Shown here piece after piece: positions 1-13,195 of a DNA stretch of 64,000 nucleotides. How positions within the stretch are numbered: position 1 is the first letter of the stretch; every line of letters begins with the position of its first letter. This DNA comes from Gordius sp. MW1. Lineage: Eukaryota > Nematomorpha > Gordioida > Gordea > Gordiidae. A model generated the notes under the pieces. That model was given only the letters and a program-made list of their open reading frames with translations. It made no database searches and was not told where the DNA came from. The stretch covers positions 5,580,001 to 5,644,000 of the forward strand of contig OZ038527.1 of NCBI GenBank assembly GCA_964036665.1. The letters are read 5' to 3'. The position numbers were made by a program, and so were the translations under genes.

Positions 1-520
1 CATGCCACATCAAATCACAAGCAGCGAAGCCTTCTTGAAAAGGTGTAAGTCCAAACATGAGCCCGGTTTTTTTAACATGGCGGGGTAGGACTTAGCTGAG
101 TTGTTTTAAATTAACATCATGTCAACTCATAAATATGATTATCTTCTTTTGCTCATTTTAACATTATAATGTCTTTATAAAAATCTATGTATTATATGTA
201 TATAGAAAGGCTAAATTCTAATTGGCATTTTCGTAACTATGGCAATTTTTAGCTTGACCTAAAATAACCTTTCAATAATAAATCATGCTTAAAAAGCAAA
301 TATTTATCTATGAGATATTTAAAAAGTGTGTCTTAGGCTTAAAGTTTCAAATAAATTATTATTAACTGCTATAACATAAAATCAGCTTTTCTTGCATATA
401 CGCATTTAACAAAAGTGAGGTTTTTGATATAGTGGCTATATTAGTTGAAGGGTCTTACTGACCTATGTTTTTTTTATATTTATACCAACTGTAAATAGGT
501 CGACTATGGTGTTTGCTAAT
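1..520. other. AT-rich DNA, no gene seen
   Basis: Lies downstream of the receptor stop codon. No ORF of note, no clear repeat and no recognisable regulatory site. Confidence 0.5.
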
Positions 521-530
521 AGTTTAAAGG

Positions 531-767
531 GGAACCGGTCAAAGTAGCAGAAAAAAGCAGCCAAATTGGTCAGAACTCATCAAGATCACAATTGGTCAGG
601 AGGGTTAGGATTAGGGTTAGTGTTTTAGGCAGCGTTTTAGGTTAGGGTTAGGGTTAGATGCACATCAAATTTCCTCCCAATTTGAGATTTAATTTTAACC
701 TAATGATTATCTAAAAATCATATTTTTCTGCTACTTTTTAATTATTCTGCTACTTTGACCCCTATCC
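531..767. mobile_element. Hairpin MITE with internal TTAGGG repeats
   Basis: The ends form inverted repeats, GGTCAAAGTAGCAG at 537-550 against CTGCTACTTTGACC at 747-760, with weaker pairing outside. A second CTGCTACTTTT sits just inside the right end. The same decamer AGTTTAAAGG flanks both sides (521-530 and 768-777), consistent with a 10-bp target-site duplication. The interior (about 600-656) holds several copies of GGGTTAG. No coding capacity. The superfamily is unknown; 9-10 bp duplications are typical of Mutator-like elements, but that is inference. Confidence 0.65.
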
Positions 768-1299
768 AGTTTAAAGGAGTCTTAATCTAATAATTAATTG
801 AATAATAAAAAATTACAATGAAAATTATCAAAGTGATTTAAACTTTTTAGATCAAAAACTATAAACAGCTGTAAAATTTGAGTAGAATTATGCAGTCCCT
901 AAAAGTCTTAACCCTAAAGACATCTTGTTTTCTGTAAAAATAACAATTAAAAAATAGGGATCATTTTACGTAATAAAACTTTATATTCTTAAATCTTCGA
1001 AATATTGACATTTATATATTATACTTATAACTACTCCAGATGTTGAATCTAAGCTTTTTGAAACAGCATCCATTTTTTATTTAGGGTAATATATTGATCA
1101 ATATATAATATCAAAACAATAATGGAGCCGACACAATCTGTAGTAAGTGCAAAAACACGATTCTTACAAACAATAAACTTAAAAATATATCTATTTGTGT
1201 ATAATACGGGCACATTTGACAAGTGATGGAATAGGAGTAATGGACAGAGCGATTTATTGAGTATATGCATTTCATAACACCCGTCCTTGTACTTAAAAA

Positions 1300-1455
1300 A
1301 GGTGGCCCGTCAACTTGCCGAAAACCATCTCGTCGAATCACCCTAGGACATTTTGTGATTGGTTGAATGGGGGACATTTTTAAATTAGGGGACAATTTTT
1401 AACTGTGGGACATAAAATTCGGCGAGATGGTTTTCGGCGAGTTGATAGGGCACCC
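1300..1455. mobile_element. Palindromic MITE, about 155 bp
   Basis: Long imperfect terminal inverted repeats: GGTGGCCCGTCAACTTGCCG at the left, and the complement (CGGCGAGTTGATAGGGCACC) at the right. The following AAAACCATCTCG pairs with CGAGATGGTTTT. CTTAAAAA flanks both ends and may be the target-site duplication. The loop has two 'gggacattttt / ggggacaattttt' repeats. It lies just downstream of the receptor gene, and ORFs read across it are shadows. Confidence 0.7.
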
Positions 1456-1522
1456 TTAAAAAGTAGGTCTTTCTTTCTTGACTCCAGGCCTATCTCTTTC
1501 GATTAGAGTGTTACGTTTGTAT

Positions 1523-1969
1523 TCAAGTGTCAGGCGTTAACTTAGTGTCAAAATCGTTAGAGTCTGCGGTTTCGTATTTAACTTTATTTTTGAGGTCCGA
1601 ACTCCTTAAGCCGTTTGCGGAAGGACCGGTCCTCGACGGGGATTTTTTCTTCCGCAAGGTACTATTTCGGATCGACGTATTAAACGTTTGACGAAATTCT
1701 AGGTGTCCGGATGGGGGATTACTTGAAGTTGGAGACCTGCACGTGAATGTTAGGTAGAGGTGGCGAAAGCCCCGACGAAATTTGGAATTCATCCAGCAAT
1801 AAATGAAGGGGTTGCAACAGCTATGCGACATGGCTAGCCAGTGACAAAAGAACCAGACGTAATGGATTTTTTCGTAATAAAATATTTTGGGGTTATAATC
1901 TGATACGACAATGAGGGTATTGAGCGGGAGCCAACAGAGTCCGAATATAATGACGACTGTGATCATCAT
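1523..1969 (-). CDS. RYamide/NPY-like neuropeptide receptor, 3' exon (TM6-TM7 and C-tail)
   Basis: Last coding exon of a class A GPCR; its first exon lies at 10266-11297. The exon opens directly after an AG acceptor (1970-1971) with MMITVVIIFG and continues TM6 with CWLP. TM7 carries WFFCHWLAMSHS followed by NPFIY, the NPxxY motif. A basic helix-8-like stretch (NSKFRRGFRH) and a Ser/Thr/Lys-rich tail of about 80 residues follow, up to the stop at 1523. It joins the first exon in phase 0 (KSKMK then MMITV), continuous with the usual ICL3-TM6 boundary. The HWLAMSHSC-NPFIYCWMN signature is what I associate with RYamide / neuropeptide Y-like receptors of arthropods. The family call is from memory of the motif; other neuropeptide F or tachykinin-like receptors remain possible. 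Confidence 0.85.
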   Translation of the reverse strand: MMITVVIIFGLCWLPLNTLIVVSDYNPKIFYYEKIHYVWFFCHWLAMSHSCCNPFIYCWMNSKFRRGFRHLYLTFTCRSPTSSNPPSGHLEFRQTFNTSIRNSTLRKKKSPSRTGPSANGLRSSDLKNKVKYETADSNDFDTKLTPDT

Positions 1970-2233
1970 CTTGATAAGCTATTAAAATAAAATCATGGTT
2001 TTATTTTAATTTATCATACATAGGATTATCAATTAAAATAATAAGGTGTAAATAATTGTTCACAATAGAATGGAAGATATATCTATTGGGCGGTGGCTTG
2101 TCAATCTTATAAATATTATATTCACAAATTAAGTATTTATATATAAATTATAATCTTTCCCTCTCAAGGGATGTCCTCGTAATGGAACGTTTCTCGTGAA
2201 CTTAAATTAAAACTTTGAACCATGATAAATAGA

Positions 2234-2486
2234 CCAATGTTACACGATCCAAATTCTTGTACTGCATAAGCGATCTCATATTCCAAATTCTCATTCGATC
2301 AAAAAAATAACGAAGCGCCGATTTGTTTTTATTCCCATTCGGAAAGCAAGGGCAGGTTTTGTAGGGTTAGGGTTAGGGTTAAATCATTTTAGGTTCAAGA
2401 TACATAATTACTTTCTTTGGATCGAATAAGAAAATGGAATGTCAGATCGCTTATACAGTACAAGAATTTGGATCGTGTAACATTGG
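2234..2486. mobile_element. Long-TIR MITE with a TTAGGG loop
   Basis: About 70-bp inverted repeats: CCAATGTTACACGATCCAAA at the left pairs with TTTGGATCGTGTAACATTGG at the right, and pairing continues with a few mismatches to GATCGAAT. The unpaired centre contains TAGGGTTAGGGTTAGGGTTA at about 2362-2381. It sits inside the receptor intron, immediately next to the CATGGGCGTAGCC element at 2509. Confidence 0.75.
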
Positions 2487-2508
2487 CCTGATTAATAAAA
2501 GGCATACC

Positions 2509-2668
2509 CATGGGCGTAGCCAAGGGGGGGGGGGAGGGGCGGCTGTCCCCTTTAAATCCATAAATTTGTTGAAATTTATTAATATTATGTCTAAAATTTC
2601 AATAAATGATTATTTTGCCCCTTTTTAAATCTATCGCCCCTTTCTCCCAATGCTGGCTAAGCCTATGG
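2509..2668. mobile_element. CATGGGCGTAGCC-family MITE (copy 1)
   Basis: Begins CATGGGCGTAGCC, then a G-run, GGCGGCTG and CCCCTTT, a central 'aaatttgttgaaatttattaa' section and a C-rich right part, and ends TGGCTAAGCCTATG, a decayed complement of the start. No ORF belongs to it; a 64-codon frame read across it is spurious. Confidence 0.7.
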
Positions 2669-5600
2669 TCATGCCTAGCTTTTCTCCATATACATGATAT
2701 AGACACTTCAATAAACGAGGATTGCAATGGACGCTAGTTAAATTTAATACCTTCAGACTTACTATATAATCTTAATCAAATTTAAATCAATATGAACCAG
2801 GCATATCATCATGATGACGCTAGACAAGCTTGGGCCCTTTCAAAATTTGAATTTATGAAATGATGAATTTTCGCTTTAAGATTTTTTAATATCTTAAAAT
2901 AATAACCACATTTAAAATAGGCTTTGTGATTCGTAAAAAGCATTGCATGATATTAAAAAAAATTAATCGTTATAAAACAAAAAATAATATAGAGCCAAAC
3001 ATCTTAGATAATAGATTGTTGCTAATTTTAAAAGCATGTTAATACAACAAATTTTAATTAGTTTATGAAAAACAAAAACAAGCAATTTCAAATGATATTA
3101 AATGCCTATGTCTAACAAACAAAAAATAGAAATGTACAAGTACATCATTATGTTAGAAAGGTGACCATCTCCGTCAAAATAAATTAGATTTAAGATACTA
3201 TGTTGTTATTAGATAAAATAATCGTGACACAATCTAAGCATATTCGCTTTTTGGTGAAATATGATCATCAATTTACATATATAGAGCGCTGGTTTATCTT
3301 ATGAAAGCGACTCTTAAACACAATAAACTATTGAACAAAAGGTTGTCAATGCATAAATTTCTTATGATTGAGGTTTTTTGCACAAATTTTGAAAAATTTT
3401 TGTAAATTTTAAATATATTAAATTATTAAGCCAAAAAATAATATGCTTTTTAATGAAGCAATAGGCACTACAATCGCTAACAAATGTTAGATCAGAAAAT
3501 AAAAAGGCTAGGTTGAATCAAATTAAAAATACACCAAGACTCAACCTTTATTTCAGGCACAAAACATATAGTAAGGTTTATAAATGCGATTGAAGAAATC
3601 TCAGGTCGACCGTTTTATAAAAGACAAAAGAACCGTTCCGATTGAAAGAATCTTGGTGTATAATAAGGGGAATTTTAAGCTGAGCCCAAATAATTTAAGC
3701 TAAGTACGATGTCGATTAACCTAGCTAGTTTTTACCCGCGAATTGAATTTATCTGGGGGTATAGTCGGCTGAAAGTCTTTTTCCTATAGCCGTTAGTTAA
3801 ACTTAATGACCAGCTGTTCTTTTATGTAATTTCTCCATAAAAACCTTTACATACGACAAATTGGTTTAAATCAAATCTTTCATGTCCGTATGTTATATGT
3901 TTCAAAACAGCTTAGAATCGCTTTTTCTTTAACCATCACTTGAACTAATTCTTTTATCTATTGGTATTACCTCAATCCTAGAAATTTTTGGTCACAGCTA
4001 TAACAAATTTTAGCTTTAAAGTCTTTATAGTTTACGAATTAAATTATACCCTTATCAAAGGCACCATGTTAATGTAAATGCTGCGATTACGTCAGGAATA
4101 TCTTAACATAAGGCCTTAAGATTCGCCCAGTGGAAGGCGAATTTTGATTTAAATTAGAAGGGTGAACCTTAATTAATATATATAGGGATGGAAGTTAATA
4201 AATTTATTTGGACTTTATCCTTTCAATATTTCCCTATAAAGTATTTGATCAAATTAATATATAATATCGTCTAGGAATTTACCTCGGAATAATTAGGTTC
4301 CAGGCTTAGTCTAACTATCGACGATCAACCAAACTTGTACAATTGCAAAACAAACATATGTTTTGATTAATTTCAGTGTAAGGTTACAGGTGACGGCCTT
4401 TCAAATTGAAAAAATTTATCGGGCCCTGCAGGGGAGGCATTAGAGTTTATAATTTTGAACGGGCTTTTAAAAACTGTCAGTTTACATGTCCATTAGGTAC
4501 ATAAGTATTTTAATTAAATTAATAATACTTCGAGGCACCGTTAAAGGTAATGTGTTAAAAAGTTAAAAATTATGTCATATTCAATTTTGGTCTTTGGTAG
4601 AGAGCAGTAGTATTGCAAATTTCTTGCTACAAGAATTTCGGTAACTTACATAGTTATATTGTAATGACTAACTTTTTAATAGATAAAATTTGTCACAAAA
4701 AGAAAATAAGAGTTTGAACTTATAAAGATTTATAAAAAATTTTGCTTCGGGAAAATGTTAAATTAAATTTTGAAACATTACGATTCTCTTTAAAATTATA
4801 CGAATCAGTTTAAATTTCGATTATACATTAATTAGCTTTAACCGTAAAAGGTGACAAAATTTTTCGTTTTAAAGACAGTTCATTTGCCCATTTAAAATTA
4901 TTTGATAATAATTGTTATTTTCGATATTGTCAAATATTAATAAGCTAATAGTTCTTATGGCATTTCATCACAATTGTTGATTCTTTACTTTCTGACAAAC
5001 GCAAAAATATATTTTAATAATCTAAAAATTATAGATAATAGAGAATACTATACTGGTCTTTTGATCATTTTAAAAATTTGTTAATTATTACAACATTGAT
5101 CAGTCAATCATCGATTTTAATTGGCTCATCCATCTTACTGCACGGCCCACGTTCTACGCTCAATGTTTAAAAATTTCCTAATTGAAAAAAGTCGGCTGGC
5201 TACCTTAATTAAAAAATTAAATTAATTATAATTATTATTGATTTTAAATTTAATTTAATTTCCAATTTTCGATCGGGAGAAGGGGCCGGGGGGCCAAAAT
5301 TTTGCTCCTGGGGGTTGGGAGGCCTTAACCACCTCACCCCTCCTTAACTGCGCCAATCTTATGTCTGATCAGCAAGTTATTATTGATTATTTTTAGTTTT
5401 ATATAGGCGATTATAGTAACTTACTAATATATTGACCATAATCCTAATGATGTATTAAATATTAGTCTGTGGAGCCTTTTAATGTATCGAAGATTTACTA
5501 TCCTAAGCTCAAAAATTATCAAATCTTGCAATGTCTCAACGTGTGATAAGTGAATATATTGAAAACGACTGTATACATAAAATTGGTATGGAAAGGAACA

Positions 5601-8600
5601 ATTTTAACCTTGAGAGGGATAAGATTAATTAAAAATTTCTACTAAGTAATGCTTTTATAGTTAATTTATTTAATAACCTCCAAAGTTGTTTAAAAAAGTT
5701 CCGTTAAACCATAGGTTATAAAAAGGTTAAAATTCAAGGCTCTGATCATATTAAATTACTTTTAAATTATTATATAGCAATATGTCAAAAAAACAATGGC
5801 AGAGAGCATAATGTAGCTTAGAATCTAAATATAGGACCGCCTAATGTAATGATTTTTTGCTGCATTTGCAACTTTTCAGCCGCTTTTTCTTAAAAAAAGT
5901 ACCATCTCATTATAAAACACCATATAAAATATATAAGCAAAACATTTTGAGCTAATATAAGGGACTTAATCTGGAAACCTGGGTTGTTCTTATATTGAAT
6001 ATTTTGTTAATGTTTAAAATTTTTAGAGATTTCTCACAATGTGTCGCAATTGTGTATAAAACAGATTTTTATTTCCATAAGTTTTTTACGTTCTTTAACC
6101 TGGATTAAACTGCATCTCTTTTTAAAAATACGCATAACAAATATTCTCTAATATCGAATTTTAATTAAAATTTACTGGTGCTGGCTAAGCTAGTTTAAGA
6201 AGCCCTTCTTTATCCGTTCTACCAATGGCTTGATCTCGCAATAACAATTAAAACGACAATTATGACTAACCAAAAAACTTCTCCTTCCCGATTCCCAATT
6301 TCCGATAGCGCTTTAATCGGAAATTGCAAAAGCTTCGATTAATATAACTCTAGCGATTAAAGAATAAACATGAATCACATTTTAATAATAATCGATTCTT
6401 CTCATCTCATCCAATTTAAAAGACACATTATTTTTGACTAAAAGATTTAATAAAAAAATATGTTTCCTTTAACGTCATCCGAGGTGTGGGAGTTGATTTA
6501 TCGTGAATTGTGAATAAATAAAAAGCTGATTAAAATTTAATTGATTAAATGATAAGAAAAACATGAACTATAACTTATGACTACAATAAAAAACGATGTA
6601 ATTTATTTTAAAAATAATTTCAGCAATCGAAATTGCCAAAAAATACATGCCATTAATACGAAATGGAAATTGAATTTATGATGGCTAGTAAAATATGGGA
6701 TTAGCGATGGCTTAAATAACATTATTTATTAGGAGAGTATCTCACTAAATTTAAGGTTAAACTAAGTTATGAAAAAACCGCAATTTCTGTACAACCATTA
6801 TTCAGTTTTTTATAGTTGTCATCAATTATATCAAATATGAAGTTTAACCACGGGCTTCGTAAGATTAATATCACTTAAGTTATTTTTAAATCCCACAGTA
6901 TTATTTTATTATTATTCAAAAATAAACTAGCATGTCAAATTAGCAAATAAATAAATAATTTGTTTAATGCTATTTTAAATACAACTATAAACTGCATCTT
7001 GTCCCCCGCTTCATCGACACCTTCAATTTAACAAAAGCATTTTGTTATATAACTTGGATACACAAACCAACGAATAAAATGAATTTGCTTTCCGCTATTA
7101 ATCTTTTCATTATTTGAAGACCAAAAGCGTGGTAATGATATAAGTAAGGTAAAATAATAATCTTTAGCAAACTTTAATCATTATTTTATAATTATAATAT
7201 AATTTTAAAATAACTGTCCCTGCATCCCTCTAACTGCACCCTTACAAGCAATGACAAATTCGCATTTTAAATCAGAATTTGATGTGCGAGATTGCACGCT
7301 TCTTTAACTATATGAAAGCGAAATCTAATAGATACAAAATAATAACATCAAATCTAAAGAGAAACAATATCGAAATCCAAAGACGCACAGCACAGACTGT
7401 GATTTAAGTCCAAGTTTTTCGCAATTCTCCTCTTTAATTGAGCTAATAAAAGGATTTTACAATAAAATGATTGTTTTCTTAAAATAATAATTAAATAAAT
7501 TTAACAGGTTTTAAATTTAAATGTATGAGATTTAATCTGAGATAACTCAAAAATAAAGGTTATGTCATCTTAAATGGCAAGTTAAATTATTATTAGCAGG
7601 CTGCAAAAGAGCTCTGTTTCAATGTTAATTTACCGATTATTTAAGCTAAAATAAAACATGAATCAAGCCTTATCAATATTTATATGCTAATTTTGGAAGG
7701 GAAATAATCTTTACCCTTAAAAGCCAATAATAATTACAATCTTTGAACGTTTCTAAATAAAAATGTGCTCTAGCTAGCTTAGTCCGATTTCCCCCAACTT
7801 CCTCGCGTTTCGTAATCAATTCGTGACATGTTGATTACATTCTTGTAAAATAACCAAGTCAATTTCCCGTTTCAACAAAGATATTGAATTTGGCCAAGTC
7901 GACACTTAGTTGCAGAAATTTATTTAAGCTGAAGCGAATTCTTTTTAATTTAATAAGCTTAATTTGTTAAAGTGTAGGTATATATTAGTTGGTGCTTTTG
8001 ATGTGTTCTTTTCCCTCGGGTAAAATTACAGTTTCAAATTAAACTGCTGTCGTAGACAAAAAAAACTCTCTTATTAAATGAGATGTGTTAATATTTTATT
8101 GTCGCCATATATATTCCCAAGTAAAATGCTAACCCTATCAATTTGAAAAATAAATTAAACTAAGTCTTCAAGTTTATGGAGAGTTTGTCAGAATTAAGGA
8201 ATATTTCTCTGACCTAATCTGAAACTGAATGGCTATTAATCCCCCCCCCCCCTTACTTAGCTTAAATTTTAAAAGCACATTAAGTAATCTGTTTTCCCGT
8301 TAAATTTTGTGATAAGCTCTTAAAAATGCATCTCAGAGATCATCACTCACTTATCTCGAGACAAAAAGTGGTTTTGATTTAATTAATAAATTTAGCTGGA
8401 TGTCGCGTTACCTTAGAAACACTTTTTAGGATAAAAATAAGCCCACAAATCTGTGATTAAATAATCCTTTCTTATATATTTAATTAATTAAATAACTAAA
8501 TTTTAAACTAAATTATTTTTGTAAATTCTAGTTGAAGGCCACAACAAAGAGTCAAAAAAACTTTATAAATTGCATTAAAGATATAATTAACGACATCTAA

Positions 8601-10265
8601 CCGTTTAAAAACTTATTTACTAATTTATTTTTTGGAAGAGCACCAATATTTGTAAGAATTGCAAATATAAGTAATTTAAGAATCTCTTGTTTAAACCTAA
8701 ACTCTATAGATATCTTTAATTCAAAAGCTTGAAATACTAAAAAGTTTAACAAAATGTGCAAAAAATGATATAATTCAATTAATAAGAGACGTTATAGTCA
8801 ATCTAGTTGGTTAGGATAAAAGGAAAGATAACTAGATGTCACTATGTTATATTTAAAAAATTTAAATTGGTTTTCGCTCCCCTAGCATAATTTTTCTTAT
8901 CAAGAGCGTCAATATCTATATTATTACAGCTTTAAAAATTTTGGATTATGTTTTATTATTACATGGCTCAATGCAAGAAATAGTACTAGATTTTAAATAT
9001 ATAAAAGATCATTGAATAATGAAAAAAGGTCTATTTTTTATTTATTTTTTGGATTTTTTTTTTAATGCGTGTAAAAAACTGGGATTAAAATTTCATACTG
9101 TTTTTATCATTGGCAACCAATAGTCTATATACGTAATTTATTTTGTCCTGAAATTGTTTATAATAGAAATCAATTATCCTAAGGAAAGAAGCCATATCTT
9201 GCTTATGCTGCTAATACTTAATTGGAAACAAGAATACGGTTTAATTCTTAGGTAGGCCTACTTTCGTTCAATAAAATGCGTTTTTAATATAATTCAAACT
9301 GTTAAAGAACTCTTTCTCATCCTCATGATCATAAGGTTCCAAATTTAATTTAGTTTAGAGGCCACCTTGTATATTATTGTTAATTATCTTGCTGCCTAGC
9401 CCCCCACCCTTCGTTAAATAAGTATTAAAAAACTTTCCCTTATTGTCAGAATTTTAAATTGACACCCATTTAGGTCGAGTCTATCAAATGTGTTTTATTA
9501 TAAACGATAGTGTTCGGCCTTTCAATGAGCTAGCCCAGCATGTACGAGAGTCAAGTAATGGCCAGGTTGTCCGAAATTTTATATTGCAGCTCTAACAGAG
9601 GCCCTCTGTGTGATATTTTAAAGCTTATTTCTTACATTATTTTCATTTGCTAAATTAATGGAGTTAATATGGCTAACTTAACAGAGTAGAGATCTATTTG
9701 AGATTAGTACTTGATTTGTGTCATCTCTTGAGAATATTCACAAATTTTATAAATCGATATCGAGGAGAGATATATGATCAATCGATCTAGTTTTTCATCG
9801 ATAATCATTTGGAAGACATGACTAAATATCAATTTCACAAAGCAAAATTAATCTTTGTAATTGACCTCGATGCTATTTATCACAAAAACCAATTATGAGC
9901 CGCCATTTTATTATATTATCGTTCTTTACAAAAATTAATATCTTTGCCTTTAAATCTAAAAGTAATATAAAAAAGTCTCCTCGCTTATTAATATATTGAT
10001 GCTGATATATATTGTTGCTCATTTAATACTCCTGGGAAAGATATTTTTGTATATAAGAAACTCTTTTTAGTATTATAGTTCCTCTATTTAGCCAGATTTT
10101 AAGTTACATTGCGACAAGCACAATGCTCGGCTAAACTTAATTACTAGATGCTTAACATTTAACACTAAAATTGACTTTTAACGTTAGGAAAATTGTTTTA
10201 CTCAATTCCCTTACTTTATACTCATAATAATAACCTAATCCAAAGATATGGAAAGTGTAACAAAC

Positions 10266-11297
10266 CTTCATTTTCGATTTTGCCATTTTAGCGTCGCGCC
10301 CAGCTTGAGCTTCTCCGGGGGTCCGGGATCCCCACATTCTCCACCCTATGCCAGCGTAAGTGAATGTCAAAATAATCAGGGGTATTACGTATTGAATGAG
10401 CAGTAACGATATGCTATAGGCTTGTCTGTTGGTGCCCTTGGGCCAATCTTCTATACAGCGAACATTCTTATACTCATCGACGCTTGAGCTCGACATATTA
10501 AGCTCACGAGCTTCGAGGGCAGGCTCTCGTAGTTTATCCACGTGCGATAAAATGGCTATGGGGAGTGGTATGGCGAAAGCCCAAGCATAAACCGCCGTCA
10601 AGGCTATTCGGGCTTGAGATGAGGTCATTTTGGGTCGAAGTGGAAACATTACAACGGCGTAACGGTCTATGCTGATCACGACCATGACATAAGCGCTTAT
10701 CATGACGCTTATTGCTTGGGCATAAGATACGATTGGACACATTATGGGTCCAAAAGGCCAATACCCCAATATTTGATCAGCAACGAAAGAGAATGGAATG
10801 CACAACAAAGCCATCAATATGTCAGCTATAGCCAAGTGCATGATGAATAGGTTGGTGACCGATAGTGGTGTCCGGTGGAATGTCCTTTTGATTATGGTTA
10901 TATTGCTGAAGTTGTTGTGGTTCTGATTTTCGAAGCGACTCTTGCTAAGTTCTCCACTCACTATTTGAACGTGTTGCCCAGAACCTTTGGTTAGGATATA
11001 CTTGACGACGTAGCAGACCCCTACGTTCCCGCACATTGCTAGGAAGGCGATCGCTGTGTACATGGATATCATGATTCCCTTCATGGCGGGGGACAATTCG
11101 TAATTGGGGTCATTATGAACCCCAATCGAACGTCCGCTAGCATTAATAGAAGTGTTTGCCGTCAAAAGGTTGGTGGAGTTGGATTGTGATGGGTGATAAA
11201 GTAAGATCATAGGGGTCGAATGTAGATAGGTGTGTTGGTCGAGAGCATATTTTTCCATAATTAGGTAAATTATAAAGAATAACTCTATATTTTGCAA
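10266..11297 (-). CDS. RYamide/NPY-like neuropeptide receptor, 5' exon (N-terminus to TM5)
   Basis: First coding exon, 344 codons, ending AAG before a GTTTGT donor (10264-10265). With the 3' exon it gives a plasma-membrane receptor of about 492 residues, expected to signal through G proteins on binding an amidated peptide. The N-terminus has NxS/T glycosylation sites (NST, NTS, NAS). TM1 is about residues 71-99 with the conserved GN (90-91). TM2 has LAIAD (155-159), TM3 runs about 187-209 with DRY at 211-213, TM4 about 230-251 and TM5 about 295-318. Cys187 and Cys281 fit the TM3-ECL2 disulfide. The start could be Met1, or Met14 at 11258. Oddity: ICL1 (about 100-144) is roughly 35 residues longer than normal. 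The ORF continues past the donor only into intron. Confidence 0.87.
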
Positions 11298-13080
11298 AAT
11301 TTATACGAAAAAGTGCCGAGGAGAGTGTTTATAATATTATTAATGGCTGTTTCGATTTATTAATTTGTTTAAACCTTCATGATGGTATTTTGCTATGGGA
11401 CAATTCGGGAGAATGAAACGGGGAATTTAATTCAGTTTCTGTTATTTTATGAAATTTTTAAAATATCATACGAAATATTGGTGAATGAGTATCTATATAT
11501 TTTAATGGCATTTCCGATCTAAAAATATTTTATTCTTTTAATCTCGTATGAAATAACTTTGCTATCGGACGATTCGAGATAATAGGATAAGAAATATAAT
11601 CCGGATTTTGTTAATTTAAAATTATATATTACTCTCGGATACTAATTTAAATTTGATGAGCGTGTCGATGGGGAAGTTGGTTGACAAAACCAATAAATTA
11701 TATGTACCACTTCCCCTGAATGATTGCGGGCATAGAGATAATATTTCATAGAGACGCTTTTTAAATTTAATTTTTTCTCGTTGATAATTATTTGGACAAT
11801 GCGCATTTTATTGTCAATCGAGGTTACTAAGTTTATTTCTCCGCAATCCCAAAATTATTACCGCATGTGGTCTACAGTGATCATTTTAGCGGAATATATC
11901 GATGTACCATAAAATCTAATAATAAAAGGAAATATTATCAGCGAGAGAAATGTAAATTTATTGGTAAAGGCATACTTTCTTAAGTTTTACAAACCTTGGC
12001 ATACTTTGGTACTTAGAAAGTTTTTTAAAGATCAAAAATAAGTGATTAATTTTACCCAGGTTTAAAAGTCTCATCTCAAAATTCTAAGTATTACTTTATA
12101 TTTTGGTAGTCTCAAAAATAATGCTGCCGTAAAAATTCGGTTTTAATATGATTGAAATAATATCCATTAACAATATCCCCTTTCCAGTTCATTCCACTTA
12201 GTAAATGTCTAATGAAGCTAATTTACTTATTCTTATATTTTTCAAAATTCATGCTACTCCCTGGATTAAAATAATTGAAAGACCTCTTATTTTTAAAAAA
12301 CATTTTTTTACAATTTTTAGGTCGATTCTTTTATTTAATTATAATCTTTAGAAAAAATTTATTTCCTAATAGATTCACAGATTTTCCTATGTTATTTTAA
12401 GGGTACCGGATAATTTGAGAGGGTTATACTATACAGTTTCAGCAGCAAAAATACGATGGTTATCAATTGCGCTAAAAATCATGCCATCGCATAACAATTA
12501 TATCGAGATGGCCAATCTTAAATTGGCAATACCAGCTTACCCAATCGTTCCTGCAGCGATTAAATTTAGTTTTCAAATTAAATATTCCAAATGTGTAAAA
12601 GGCATGTCAACGAGGTCTAGCCGTTTATTAAGAATTCCACCCAAACCATTAGGAACGGTGACTTTAAAATGATCCATATGTTGGATATAATTTATGTTTA
12701 ATAGGTCCGTAGACAAATCTCGGGCCAATTAGATCTTTTCTCGCTTGTTAATCGGGCTACGTGATACTAATCAAACACCGATAGCAGTATAAATAGGCCA
12801 AGAGACCGATTGAAATTTAAATTTGAACCAAACTTGGGGTAATCAATATCAATAATTATCATTAATTATAATACTAATAATGCCAAGCACACATATAGAA
12901 GACGGCAAGTAAATTATTGCAAATCCGATACATATGTGCGATCCATAGGATGTCGCCTGCATCGTGATGATTTAGGGAACTTACGTATAATTTATTATAA
13001 TAAGCTACTAACAGCAAAGCCATAATTATATGATAAAGCATTGAGGGCAAAAAACAATATAGTATTGCAGTGGCCTAAAT
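11298..13080. other. Upstream region of the receptor gene, no supported gene
   Basis: AT-rich. One open frame on the plus strand (12415-12672, 85 codons) begins MRGLYYTVSAAKIRWLS but has no recognised domain, no coding context and no splice support, so I do not call it a gene. The receptor promoter is expected somewhere here but no motif stands out. Confidence 0.4.
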
Positions 13081-13195
13081 GAGGGGGGGGGGCCCGAAAA
13101 AAAATTTATTTTAGATCTAAAGTTTATATTTTATAGTTGTGCAACGTAACTGACCAAGTAAGACACTTATTAATTGCTATGCAATTTATTGGAAA

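Larger units (their letters stand above)
1970..10265 (-). other. Large intron of the neuropeptide receptor gene
   Basis: GT-AG intron of about 8.3 kb, very AT-rich. Apart from two inverted-repeat elements at its 3' side (2234-2486 and 2509-2668), I see only fragments: a GC-rich scrap at about 5270-5350 resembling the gggg/cccc repeat family, a poly-C run near 8240, and a C-rich scrap near 9395. No convincing coding sequence on either strand. Confidence 0.7.

Noticed and set aside
600-656. True telomere or chromosome end
   Set aside because: Only a few TTAGGG-like copies, internal to a MITE and followed by genes on the same strand.
10922-10977. Small retained intron in the receptor's first loop
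   Set aside because: GTGAGT...TTCAG borders exist but removal of 56 nt would break the reading frame before TM2.
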